From Phenylobacterium sp. (GTDB lineage Bacteria > Pseudomonadota > Alphaproteobacteria > Caulobacterales > Caulobacteraceae): a stretch of 64,000 nucleotides of DNA. Shown piece by piece: positions 18,899 through 26,950 of this stretch. The notes beneath the pieces were generated by a model. The model did no database searches, had not been told where the DNA came from, and saw only the letters and a program-made list of their open reading frames with translations. Location of the stretch: assembly GCF_013822795.1 (NCBI RefSeq), contig NZ_PNLB01000009.1:104678-168677 (forward strand), in the 5' to 3' direction. Position 1 is the stretch's first letter; each line of letters starts with the position of its first letter. A program made the translations under genes and the position numbers.

Positions 18899-19720
18899 AT
18901 GATCCGTGTGCTTGTGATGATCGCCGTGGCCGGCTTCCTGGCAGGGGTTGTCGCCCTGGCCGGCGCCGCCGCCCTGGGCGGGCCTGAGCTGGCCGCCCGC
19001 AACTGGAACTGGGACGTGGACTGGCATGACCGCCACGAGCGCCGCGAATGGCGTGATCGCGATCTGCGCCGCGACCGGCCGCTCGACAAGGACGCCAGCG
19101 AGATTACCCGCGAACTGGCGTGGGATGGCTCGACCAAGGCCGAGTTCGACATTCCCGCCGCCGTCGAGTTCACCCAGGCTCCCGGCCCGGGCAAGGTGAC
19201 GATCTACGGCCCCAAGGACGTCGTGGACCGCATCCGCCTGAGCGACGGGCGCTTCAGTCTCGACCAGCCGCTCGCCGACTACGCCCGCCTGCGGGTGGTG
19301 ATGACGGCCCCGGCCGTCACCCGCTTCCAGATCAGCGGCGACGACCGCCTGGAGATCCGCGGCTACAAGCACGACCAGCTGCAGATCATCGCCAGCGGCT
19401 CGTCCGAGGTGGTCGCCAGCGGCCAGGCCCGCGAGGTCGACGTCGAGCTCTCGGGCTCGGGCGAGGCCGACCTCACCGACCTGGTCACCGACAACGCCGA
19501 CGCCGACATCTCCGGCTCGGCCGAGGTCGTCCTGGCCCCGCGCGAGGCCGCCAGCTTGGAAGTCTCCGGCTCGGGCACCGCTCGGCTGCTGACCCGGCCC
19601 AAGCGTCTGGAGACCGACGTCGCGGGCGCCGGTTCGGTGATCTTCGACAATGGCGGCAAGGCGGGCGGGGTCGGCGAACCGGCCAAACCGGCCAAGCCGA
19701 CGGCGGCCAAGGAGACCTAG
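18899..19720 (+). CDS. DUF2807 (GIN-domain) envelope protein
   Basis: A 273-residue protein with an N-terminal hydrophobic segment (VLVMIAVAGFLAGVVALAGAAAL) that is a signal peptide or anchor, then a low-complexity, charged W/D/R-rich stretch (residues 35-65). A right-handed parallel beta-helix-like DUF2807 domain follows, with repeating turns such as IIASGSSEVVASGQ, VELSGSGEADLTDL, ADISGSAEVVL and LEVSGSGTARL. The C-terminus is Pro/Lys/Ala-rich (EPAKPAKPTAAKET). It is the third gene of the PadR operon, 15 bases after DUF1700. Likely periplasmic or surface-facing; function unknown. It ends overlapping the convergent esterase gene. Confidence 0.85.
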   Translation: MIRVLVMIAVAGFLAGVVALAGAAALGGPELAARNWNWDVDWHDRHERREWRDRDLRRDRPLDKDASEITRELAWDGSTKAEFDIPAAVEFTQAPGPGKVTIYGPKDVVDRIRLSDGRFSLDQPLADYARLRVVMTAPAVTRFQISGDDRLEIRGYKHDQLQIIASGSSEVVASGQAREVDVELSGSGEADLTDLVTDNADADISGSAEVVLAPREAASLEVSGSGTARLLTRPKRLETDVAGAGSVIFDNGGKAGGVGEPAKPAKPTAAKET

Positions 19721-20364
19721 GCGCGCCGTCCGCCCAGGGCCTTGACCAGCACCGGCGCCAGGCCCTGGGCGATCACCGTCACGCCCTGGGCGTTCGGGTG
19801 GAACCCGTCAGGCTGGTTCAGGCGCGGCTGCTGGGCCACTCCGGCCAGCAGGTTGGGGTACAGCGCCACGCCCTGGGCCTTGGCCACAGCCGGAAACACC
19901 GCCTGGAAGTCGCGGGCATAGGCGCGACCGATCACCGGCGGCGGCGCCAGCCCGGCCAGCACCACGCCGATCTTCCGCGCCTTCAGGCGGGCGACGATCT
20001 TGTCGAGATTGGCCTGGGTGCGCTTGGGATCGATCCCCTGCAGCAGGTCGTTGCCGCCTAGCGCCACCAGGCAGACGTCGGTGTCGCGCTGGACGCTGAA
20101 GTCCACCCGCGCCAGCCCGCCGGCGGTGGTGTCGCCCGACACGCCGGCGCCGCGGACCAGGGCGTTCGAACCCAGCTTGCGCAACTGCGCCTGCAACTGC
20201 ACGGGCAGGGCGGCGCTCGCGGGCAGGCCATAGCCGGCGGTGATCGAGTCGCCCAGTATGGTGATCACCCGGCGCTGCTGGGTCAGGCCCTGGGCCGGCC
20301 AGGCGGCCAGAGCGGCGGCGATCAGCAGCCGGCGGCTCGGAAATCGGGGGGCTGTCGCATCCAT
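19717..20364 (-). CDS. Arylesterase / lysophospholipase, TesA-type GDSL hydrolase
   Basis: A 215-residue SGNH hydrolase. After an N-terminal signal with RR near residues 11-12 (PSRRLLIAAALAAWPAQG) come the four blocks: GDSITAGYG (nucleophile Ser), GVSGDTTAGG (Gly), GGNDLLQG (Asn) and DGFHPNAQG (catalytic Asp and His). This is the complete catalytic set. It is probably periplasmic or membrane-associated and hydrolyses esters, thioesters or lysophospholipids. It is divergent from a YbbA/YbbP-type ABC exporter, the same neighbourhood as tesA-ybbA-ybbP in enterobacteria, suggesting a conserved functional link. AGGACA precedes the ATG. Confidence 0.93.
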   Translation of the reverse strand: MDATAPRFPSRRLLIAAALAAWPAQGLTQQRRVITILGDSITAGYGLPASAALPVQLQAQLRKLGSNALVRGAGVSGDTTAGGLARVDFSVQRDTDVCLVALGGNDLLQGIDPKRTQANLDKIVARLKARKIGVVLAGLAPPPVIGRAYARDFQAVFPAVAKAQGVALYPNLLAGVAQQPRLNQPDGFHPNAQGVTVIAQGLAPVLVKALGGRRA

Positions 20365-20417
20365 GTCGCTGTCCTATCTAGGCGATAGCCAGTGAAGCTC
20401 AATCTCCAGAGGCCGCA

Positions 20418-21089
20418 TTGTCCGAAGCAGCTCCGCCGCTCGCCGTCGCCAACGTCTCGCTCACCCTGCCGTCGGCGGCCGGACCGGTCGAAATCCTCAA
20501 GGACCTGAGCTTTTCCGTGGCGCCGCGCGAACGGGTGGCGATCACCGGTCCCTCGGGATCGGGCAAGTCCAGCCTGATCGCCGTCGCCGCCGGCCTTGAA
20601 CAGCCGACCGCCGGCCGCGTCGAGCTGCTGGGCCAGGACCTCGGACGCCTGAGCGAGGACGGCCGCGCGCGCCTGCGCAGGGGCAAGGTCTCGCTGGTCT
20701 TCCAGTCGTTTCACCTGCTGCCCAACATGACCGCCCTGGAGAACGTCGCCGCCCCGCTGGAGATCGCCGGAATCGCCGACGCCGACGGCGTCGCCCGCGG
20801 CTGGCTCGACCGCGTCGGGCTGTCGGCCCGAATGCGACACTATCCGCATCAGCTGTCGGGGGGCGAGCAGCAGCGCGTCGCTCTTGCCCGAGCGCTCGCC
20901 CCGCGGCCGGCCCTGCTGTTCGCCGACGAGCCGACCGGCAATCTCGACGCCGCCAACGCCGCCAAGGTCGCCGACCTGCTGTTCGGCCTGGTGGCGGAGG
21001 AGGGGGCCGCGATGGTCCTGGTCACCCACGATCCGGCCTTGGCTGAGCGCGCCGACCGCCAAGTGCGGCTCAGCGGCGGTCACGCCTGA
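20418..21089 (+). CDS. ABC transporter ATP-binding protein, YbbA/LolD type
   Basis: A 223-residue ATPase with Walker A GPSGSGKS, signature LSGGEQQRVALARAL, Walker B ALLFADEPTGNLD and a switch His in VLVTHDPALAERA. This is the MacB/LolD/YbbA subgroup that pairs with FtsX-like permeases. The start is TTG at 20418, preceded by AGAGG 5-6 bases upstream; no better in-frame codon exists. The stop overlaps the permease ATG by one base (TGATG). By analogy with ybbAP it probably extrudes or handles lipophilic substrates together with the divergent esterase. Confidence 0.93.
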   Translation: MSEAAPPLAVANVSLTLPSAAGPVEILKDLSFSVAPRERVAITGPSGSGKSSLIAVAAGLEQPTAGRVELLGQDLGRLSEDGRARLRRGKVSLVFQSFHLLPNMTALENVAAPLEIAGIADADGVARGWLDRVGLSARMRHYPHQLSGGEQQRVALARALAPRPALLFADEPTGNLDAANAAKVADLLFGLVAEEGAAMVLVTHDPALAERADRQVRLSGGHA

Positions 21090-23608
21090 TGCCGCTGGCC
21101 CTGCGCTTCGCCGCGCGCGAGCTGCGCTCGGGCGTCAGCGGGTTCCGCATTTTCCTTGCCTGCCTGGCGCTCGGCGTCGCGGCTATCGCCGCGGCCGGTT
21201 CGACCGCCGAGGCCTTCCGCGAGGGCCTGGCCAGCCAGGCGCGTGAAATCCTCGGCGGCGACATGGCGGTCACGGTCGAGCAACGCCGCTTCACCCCCGT
21301 CGAGCGCGCCGCCATCGAGAAGGCTGGCAAGACCTCCTGGGCGGTCGGCAGTCGGGCCATGGCCCAGGCCCCCGACGGCCAGCGCCGGCTCGTGGAGCTA
21401 CGCGGGGTCAGCGACGCCTATCCGCTGGCCGGCCAGGTCACGTTGGAAGGCGGCGGTGATTTCCACCGCGCCATCGCGCCGGCGGCCGATGGGACCGCTG
21501 GGGCCGTGGTCGAGCGGGTGCTGCTGGAGCGTCTGAATCTGAAGATCGGCGACCGCATCCTGGTCGGGGAACTGCCGGTGCTGGTCCGCGGGGTGCTGGT
21601 GCAGGAGCCCGACCGCCTCTCGCGCGGCTTTGCGCTGGGGCCGCGCGTGCTGGTCCGCCGCCAGGCGGTCGAGGCGGGGGGATTCCTGGAGCCGGGCTTG
21701 CCGTTCCTGGAGACCGCCCGGATCGCCTTGCCTGCGGACGTGACCCCGCCGCAGGCGCGCAAGGCGCTGCGCAAGGAGATCAAGGACCGCGGCGTGCGGA
21801 TCCGCGATCGCGACGACGCCGCGTCCGGAGTTCGCTGGCTGATCGACCAGCTCGAATACTTCCTCGGCTTCATCGGCCTGGCCTCGCTGGTCGCCGGCGG
21901 GCTCGGCGTCTACGGCGCGGTCACCGCCTTCCTGGAGGAGCGCAAACCCTCGATCGCCGTGCTCAAGGCGCTGGGGGCGGAGGGGCGCTTTATCCGCGAT
22001 CTCTATCTGATCCAGATCGGCGTGCTGGCGGTGCTCGGCGTCGCCATCGGCCTGGCGGTCGGTGCGGCCGCGCCGTTCCTGCTGGCCAGCCTGATCCCTG
22101 ACGACTTGACCGTACCGGCGCTGTTCGCCGTCTATCCGGAGCCGCTGCTGAGGGCCGGGGCCTTCGGGCTGCTCTCGGCCGCCGCCTTCGCCTTGGCGCC
22201 GCTGGCCCGTGCCCGCGCCACGCCGCCGGCAAGCCTGTTCCGGCGCGACACCCGCGGGCGCCTGGGCTTCAGCGTCGAGACGGTCGGCGCCGCGCTGGCC
22301 GCCATCGCGCTCGGCGTGCTCTCGGTCGTGACCGCGCCGACTCCACTCGCCGCCGGCCTCATGATCGGCGGCGTGGCGGCGTCGTTCGTACTGCTGTGGG
22401 GGCTGGGCCTGCTGGCTGCGCACCTTGCCGGACGCCTGCGCGGCCGGACCTACGGCGCAGTGCGGATGGGCCTCGCCAATCTGGCAGGCCCCAGATCCGC
22501 CGCCCGCACGGCGGCCCCAGCCATCGGCCTCGGCGTCGGGCTGCTGGCGGCGGTGGTGCTGATCCAGTCGAGCCTGCTGCGCCAAGTCGCCGAGGTCGCG
22601 CCGAAGACCGCGCCAGCCATCGTCTTCACCGAGATCCCGGGTTCGGAAGCCGTACGCTTCGACCAGGTCGTGCAGGCCGCCTTCGGACAGAAGCTGAACG
22701 CCGACAATTACTTGCGCGCGCCCTTTCTCACCGGCCGCATCGTCCACATCAAGGGCGAGCCGGTCGACCGCAAAGCCATCACCGAGCGTGAGCGCTGGGC
22801 CTACGACAACGACATTTCGATCTCGGCCATCGGCCCGCGGCCGGCCGACCCACAGATCGTCGAGGGCCGCTGGTGGCCGGCGAACTACCAGGGACCGCCG
22901 CTGCTGGCCATAGAAGTCGACGCCGCCCGCGCCGGCGGGCTGAAGGTCGGCGACATGGTCACCCTGTCGGTGCTCGGCCGGGAGATCGAGGCGAAGATCG
23001 CCGTGCTGCGCAAGGTCGACGTCGGCGGCTTCGGGGCCAGCTTCCCGCTGATCCTGACGCCCTCGACCCTGGAAGGCGCCGAACTGCGCCACGTGGCCAT
23101 CGCCAAGGCCGGCAAGGCGCAGGAGGCCCGCGTCACCCGCGCTCTGGGGGCCGAGTTCCCGGAGGTGAATGTCATCTCCGTCCGCGAGCAGTTGGAGGCG
23201 GCGACCGAACTGTTCGACCGGCTGGTGCTGGCGATCCGCAGCGCCGCGGCCGTCGCCGCCTTGGCCGGCCTCCTGGTGCTGACCGGGGCCATCGCCGCCC
23301 GCGCCCAGGCCCGCACGCGCGAGGCCTCAATCCTCAAGGTGCTGGGCGCCACTCGGCTGCAGGTGCTGGGCGCCTATGTGCTGGAATACGGCGCGGTCGG
23401 GCTGATCGCCGGGGTGACCGGTGTGGGGCTGGGCGCGCTGGCGGCCTGGCCGGTCGTGACCTTGGTGTTCAAAGCCGACTGGGCCGTGGATTGGTCTGGC
23501 GTCGCGGCCTTGGTGCTGGGCGCGGCGCTGCTGGCGGGACTCGGGGGCTTGCTCGCCTCGCTTCATGCCCTCGCCAAGCGGCCGGCGGCGGCGTTGCGTT
23601 CAGAATGA
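21089..23608 (+). CDS. FtsX-like ABC permease, YbbP type
   Basis: An 839-residue permease. It has an N-terminal transmembrane helix (FRIFLACLALGVAAIAAAGS), a periplasmic MacB-like domain, and an FtsX core of three helices around 255-350 (YFLGFIGLASLVAGGLGVYGAV). Further helices lie around residues 395-475, a second periplasmic domain follows, and a second FtsX core is at the C-terminus (RSAAAVAALAGLLVLTGAIAA; ILKVLGATRLQVLGAYVLEYG). The duplicated FtsX architecture and length are typical of YbbP. Its partner ATPase is just upstream. Substrate unproven. Confidence 0.92.
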   Translation: MPLALRFAARELRSGVSGFRIFLACLALGVAAIAAAGSTAEAFREGLASQAREILGGDMAVTVEQRRFTPVERAAIEKAGKTSWAVGSRAMAQAPDGQRRLVELRGVSDAYPLAGQVTLEGGGDFHRAIAPAADGTAGAVVERVLLERLNLKIGDRILVGELPVLVRGVLVQEPDRLSRGFALGPRVLVRRQAVEAGGFLEPGLPFLETARIALPADVTPPQARKALRKEIKDRGVRIRDRDDAASGVRWLIDQLEYFLGFIGLASLVAGGLGVYGAVTAFLEERKPSIAVLKALGAEGRFIRDLYLIQIGVLAVLGVAIGLAVGAAAPFLLASLIPDDLTVPALFAVYPEPLLRAGAFGLLSAAAFALAPLARARATPPASLFRRDTRGRLGFSVETVGAALAAIALGVLSVVTAPTPLAAGLMIGGVAASFVLLWGLGLLAAHLAGRLRGRTYGAVRMGLANLAGPRSAARTAAPAIGLGVGLLAAVVLIQSSLLRQVAEVAPKTAPAIVFTEIPGSEAVRFDQVVQAAFGQKLNADNYLRAPFLTGRIVHIKGEPVDRKAITERERWAYDNDISISAIGPRPADPQIVEGRWWPANYQGPPLLAIEVDAARAGGLKVGDMVTLSVLGREIEAKIAVLRKVDVGGFGASFPLILTPSTLEGAELRHVAIAKAGKAQEARVTRALGAEFPEVNVISVREQLEAATELFDRLVLAIRSAAAVAALAGLLVLTGAIAARAQARTREASILKVLGATRLQVLGAYVLEYGAVGLIAGVTGVGLGALAAWPVVTLVFKADWAVDWSGVAALVLGAALLAGLGGLLASLHALAKRPAAALRSE

Positions 23609-23666
23609 AAACAGAGTGAACGGGCTTTAAGGATCTGGTCACCGACGCAGGGCCTACTTCGTCTTC

Positions 23667-23918
23667 ATGAGGTCCGCCCGTTCCACCGCTGCTTTCGATC
23701 ATGGCGCTGCGCTCCGCGTGCCGCCGGCCAACGACACCCGTAGCTGGCACAAGCTTTGGGCTTGGCTGGGCGATGACGCCCAGGCCATGACCGAGGCTGG
23801 CGCCGTTCAGGTCTGCACGCCCCAAGGCTGGGCGATCGCCCAGGCGGGCGACTGGATCGTGCTGTCGGTCAGCGGCGATTTCCACGTGGCCCATACCGGC
23901 CGCGTCTGGGACGCCTGA
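23667..23918 (+). CDS. Small protein of unknown function (83 aa)
   Basis: An 83-residue open frame starting at ATG 23667. The composition looks protein-like rather than out-of-frame: a basic N-terminus and a segment rich in Trp and Val with a beta-like pattern (DSW-type WHKLWAWLGDD, TPQGWAIAQAGDWIVLSVSGDF). No signal peptide or membrane helix. The ribosome site is weak. It follows the ABC permease by 58 bases and is closed by a strong hairpin shared with the convergent gene. I do not recognise the family. It could be a phage-derived or orphan protein, or conceivably not translated. Confidence 0.5.
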   Translation: MRSARSTAAFDHGAALRVPPANDTRSWHKLWAWLGDDAQAMTEAGAVQVCTPQGWAIAQAGDWIVLSVSGDFHVAHTGRVWDA

Positions 23919-23920
23919 CA

Positions 23921-23952
23921 AAAGAAGGCCGCCCGTCGCAGGACGGGCGGCC
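23921..23952 (-). terminator. Intrinsic terminator for the PEPxxWA-CTERM gene, probably bidirectional
   Basis: An 11-bp perfect GC-rich stem, GGCCGCCCGTC (23927-23937) with GACGGGCGGCC (23942-23952), and a 4-base loop. Read on the minus strand it is followed by TTCTTTTG, a good intrinsic terminator 32 bases past the stop. On the plus strand only the stem would serve the small gene. Confidence 0.8.
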
Positions 23953-23983
23953 CAGTTCCACCAATATTCGGTAGGTTGTCGCT

Positions 23984-24754
23984 TTAGGCGGCGAAGGCCA
24001 GTCGGCGGCGCGAGCTGCGGGCCATGGAGCCGACGGCGCCGAAGCCGATGATCATCATCGCCCAGGTGGAGGGTTCGGGAACCGCCGACTGCACGAGCTT
24101 GACGCTGGCCATCATGTTGATGGAGTTGTTCTTGCGCTCCTTGGTCCAGAAGTCGGTGACCGGGGTCGTGCCGTCCATGAAGCCGGCGAAGTCGAGGGCG
24201 TAGAGGGCTCCGCCGACTTTGAAGGTGTCGGAAGTGCTCAGGAAATTGACCTGGACGCGGTCGGCGCAGCCGTTGGCGTTGATGCTGGCGCTTTCCCTCA
24301 GGCCATTGGCGCAGGTGCCGTTGTAGCCGGGGACATCGTTGGTCGTTTCGAGGTGGTTGAAGACGTAGTTGAAGGTCTTCACGCCCTGGTCGACGCCGTC
24401 GATGATGATCTTGGTGCTGATCGCCAGCTTGATCGAGGTGATCGCGTTGCCGGTGACCGGCCAGTTGTTGTGGGTGAATTCACCGATCTCGAACGGACCG
24501 TAGTTGCCGGGGCTGGCGACGTTGACGTTGATCGGCGAGGCGCCGTCGAACGTGTAGGCGCTCTTGCCGTAGCCGGTGCTGTTCCCCCACGAAGCCTTGG
24601 CGTAACCGCTGCCGTTGCCCGAATAGCTGACCGAAGCCCCGGTCGGGCTCGACCAGGTCCCCTTGATGTCGGTGAAGATAACGGTGCCGGCGTTGGCGGC
24701 GGTGGTGATTGAAAGGCCCGCGGTCAGCGCGATCACAAAACCCTTGATGTTCAT
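23984..24754 (-). CDS. PEPxxWA-CTERM exported protein
   Basis: A 256-residue secreted protein with a signal peptide (IKGFVIALTAGLSITTAANA) and the C-terminal sorting tail VPEPSTWAMMIIGFGAVG followed by a basic end (ARSSRRRLAFAA). This is the PEP-CTERM variant common in Caulobacter and sphingomonads. The middle is rich in Gly, Ser, Thr, Asn and beta-strand-like. Such proteins are expected to be recognised by an exosortase-type system and exposed on the surface; no exosortase is in this window. I use the ATG at 24754, which begins the signal peptide. A good terminator follows. Confidence 0.85.
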   Translation of the reverse strand: MNIKGFVIALTAGLSITTAANAGTVIFTDIKGTWSSPTGASVSYSGNGSGYAKASWGNSTGYGKSAYTFDGASPINVNVASPGNYGPFEIGEFTHNNWPVTGNAITSIKLAISTKIIIDGVDQGVKTFNYVFNHLETTNDVPGYNGTCANGLRESASINANGCADRVQVNFLSTSDTFKVGGALYALDFAGFMDGTTPVTDFWTKERKNNSINMMASVKLVQSAVPEPSTWAMMIIGFGAVGSMARSSRRRLAFAA

Positions 24755-24921
24755 GTTCAGCCCCAGTGTGCGGAACGCTGGTGCGTCCCAAATTGAAATT
24801 CGATGAGCGGGCTCTCGCAATCTCGGCGCCAGTCGACGTTTGTCGCTTTTCGAGGGAACTATGTCGTTCGTCGGGCGAGCGACCTGGGGCAGTCTGAGGT
24901 CGATCCTCGCTGGAGACCCCG

Positions 24922-25182
24922 ATGCTTTTGCTGAAGCCGAATTGCGAATGCTGCGACCGCGACCTGCCGCCCGACTCGGCGCAGGCGCGCATCTGCTCGT
25001 TCGAATGCACCTTCTGCGTCGACTGCGCTGAGGGCGTTCTGAACGGCGCCTGTCCGAACTGCGGAGGGAACTTCGCGTCGCGCCCGATCCGGCCGGCCAT
25101 GGCCCTCGCGCGCTTTCCGGCCTCGGCCGAGCGTGTGGTCGGCGCGGCCGCGCCCTGCGTCGAGAAGCGGTCGGCCGCCTAG
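24922..25182 (+). CDS. DUF1272 zinc-finger-like small protein
   Basis: An 86-residue protein whose first 55 residues match DUF1272: LLLKPNCECCDRDLPPDSAQARICSFECTFC, then CAEGVLNGACPNCGGNF. Nine cysteines arranged as CxCC, CxFEC, CxxC and CxxC strongly suggest structural zinc binding. DUF1272 proteins are small cytosolic proteins of unknown role. The C-terminal 30 residues are Ala-rich and poorly conserved-looking. GGAG lies about 7 bases before the ATG. Confidence 0.88.
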   Translation: MLLLKPNCECCDRDLPPDSAQARICSFECTFCVDCAEGVLNGACPNCGGNFASRPIRPAMALARFPASAERVVGAAAPCVEKRSAA

Positions 25183-25184
25183 GC

Positions 25185-25526
25185 TCAGGCGGCGCGGAGC
25201 GCTTCCCAGGCCTTCTGGACGCCGGCCAGCCGTTCTTCGGTGTTGGTCTCGATCTGGGCCTGGGCGTCGAACGAGACGCCGGTCATGTCGCCCCGCCGCC
25301 ATCGCACGCGCACGTCATAGACGACGCCGCCCAGCAACTGCAGCACCACGAAGCGCGAGGGCAGGGGATAGATCGCCGAAATCTGCAGCCGCGCGCCGCC
25401 CTTGCTCAGGTCGACGATCGAGCAGTCGGCCCAGTGGGCCATCTCCTTGCCATAGAACACGCGCGCGCGAAGGCTCGTCGGCTCGCGGGGGTGCTCTCGG
25501 CGATCTGTGTAGTCAGGGGCGCTCAC
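25185..25526 (-). CDS. PilZ-domain protein (putative c-di-GMP receptor)
   Basis: A 113-residue single-domain PilZ protein. The c-di-GMP-binding RxxxR is seen as RREHPR (about residues 9-14), and the second motif D/NxSxxG as DLSKGG (about 40-45). GTG start with AGGA 8 bases upstream. The domain covers the whole protein, so it probably works by binding a partner rather than through an attached output domain. Both binding motifs look intact. It converges on DUF1272 with a 2-base gap. Caulobacter relatives use several such receptors in motile-to-stalked transition, but a specific role cannot be inferred. Confidence 0.88.
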   Translation of the reverse strand: MSAPDYTDRREHPREPTSLRARVFYGKEMAHWADCSIVDLSKGGARLQISAIYPLPSRFVVLQLLGGVVYDVRVRWRRGDMTGVSFDAQAQIETNTEERLAGVQKAWEALRAA

Positions 25527-25710
25527 GTTGGCATCCTGTCAGGTAAACGCTTTCAGCTGGCTTAATGGCCACGCTTGCCGCTCGACCGCAGCCAAAGCCG
25601 AAACCGATGCGATTCCAAAGGCGACGCTTCGTCGCGCCGCCTGAAAAACTTGGGGTGCGAATAGAGATTCCGGGGCGCGCGGCGCCAATCTTCTGTGCAT
25701 AAGCGCCCGC

Positions 25711-26814
25711 ATGTTGAGCAGGCTCATCAGTGTGCTGGGCGGCCGCGCGCCGGTCCGGTTCGACGACGTGCTGCGCGCCGGGGTCGGCAGTCTGCTGGGG
25801 GTGGCTCTAGCCGGGCTGGTCGCGCGGGCGATCTCTGGCGGCGACCTCGGCCTTGGGCCGCTGCTGGTCGGACCGATCGGCGCCTCGGCGGTCCTGCTGT
25901 TCGCGGTGCCGGCCAGCCCGCTGGCCCAGCCGCGTTCCGTGCTCGGCGGCAACGTCATCTCTGCGCTGGTTGGCGTGACCTGCGCGATGTTCGTGCCGCA
26001 GCCGGCGGTCGCCGCTGCTCTGGCGGTCTCGCTGGCCATCGTGGCGATGATGCTGGCGCGCTGCCTTCACCCGCCGGGCGGCGCCATGGCCCTGACCGCA
26101 GTGATCGGCGGTCCGGCGGTCAGCGACCTCGGTTTCGGCTTCGCCCTGGTCCCGGTCGGTCTCTGCTCCTTGCTGCTGGTCATCGCCGCCGTCGGTCTCA
26201 ACCGTCTGATGGGCCGGTCCTATCCGCACCGCGTGCCCGTCGCCGCCAACCCACACGCCACCAGCGATCTCGCCCCGCAGAGCCGTGTCGGCTACACCGC
26301 CGCCGACCTCGATCAGGCCCTGGCCCAGTACGGCGAGTTGCTGGACGTCAGCCGCGAGGACCTCGACGCCCTGTTTCGGCAGGTCGAGCTGGCCGCCCAC
26401 AAGCGCCTGCACTCGGCGATCCTCTGCGGCGCGATCATGTCGCGCGACGTGATCTCGGTGGACGCCCAGCAGAGCGCGCAGAGCGCTCTGGCCTTCATGA
26501 GATCGCACGACCTGCGCACCGTGCCGGTCGTCGACATCCAGGGCAGGGTGGTCGGCATGGTCCGCCGCGCCGAGCTGCAGGCCGCCGGCCAGCGGCCGGT
26601 CGAGACCGTGGTCGATCCCTTCGTGCATAAGGTCCGCGAGTCCACGCCCATCGAGGCGCTGCTGCCGTTGCTGTCCAGCGGCGCGGCGCACGAGGCCCTG
26701 GTTGTCGATGAAAACCGGGTGCTGATCGGCATCATCACCCAGACCGATCTGCTGGCCGTGCTCTACCGCGCCCACATCGTCGAGACGGTGGTCGCCGAGC
26801 GCTCCGCCGCCTGA
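25711..26814 (+). CDS. HPP-family membrane protein with CBS domain pair
   Basis: A 367-residue fusion. Residues 1-170 are an HPP-family transmembrane domain of four to five helices, with the namesake motif in RCLHPPGGAMALTAVIGGP. After a linker, residues 230-360 form two CBS domains (IMSRDVISVDAQQSAQSAL; HDLRTVPVVDIQGRVVGMV; VDPFVHKVRESTPIEALLP; ALVVDENRVLIGIITQTDLL). HPP proteins have been linked to nitrite transport in chloroplasts and cyanobacteria. CBS pairs usually sense adenine nucleotides. The substrate here is unknown. Confidence 0.9.
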   Translation: MLSRLISVLGGRAPVRFDDVLRAGVGSLLGVALAGLVARAISGGDLGLGPLLVGPIGASAVLLFAVPASPLAQPRSVLGGNVISALVGVTCAMFVPQPAVAAALAVSLAIVAMMLARCLHPPGGAMALTAVIGGPAVSDLGFGFALVPVGLCSLLLVIAAVGLNRLMGRSYPHRVPVAANPHATSDLAPQSRVGYTAADLDQALAQYGELLDVSREDLDALFRQVELAAHKRLHSAILCGAIMSRDVISVDAQQSAQSALAFMRSHDLRTVPVVDIQGRVVGMVRRAELQAAGQRPVETVVDPFVHKVRESTPIEALLPLLSSGAAHEALVVDENRVLIGIITQTDLLAVLYRAHIVETVVAERSAA

Positions 26815-26897
26815 TCGGCGATAACTCGCCAGCAGGACTAGGATTTCCGCTGGTCTGGGCTAGAAACCAGCCTCCGCCCCGTCGTATCGATGACCCT

Positions 26898-26923
26898 CGT
26901 GGGACCAAGCCCCCACGCGTGGG
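26898..26923. promoter_or_regulatory. Palindrome in the malic-enzyme leader
   Basis: CCCACGCGTGGG (26912-26923) is a perfect 12-bp palindrome 27 bases before the malic-enzyme start. Its left half can instead pair with CGTGGG at 26898-26903. Either an operator or a leader hairpin is possible; GC content makes chance plausible. Confidence 0.35.
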
Positions 26924-26950
26924 TAGCTCTGTATTTGGAAGGAACCGGCT

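Noticed and set aside
24755..24921. EcfG-type stress promoter (GGAAC-N16/17-CGTT)
   Set aside because: GGAAC occurs twice but neither copy has CGTT at the required distance.
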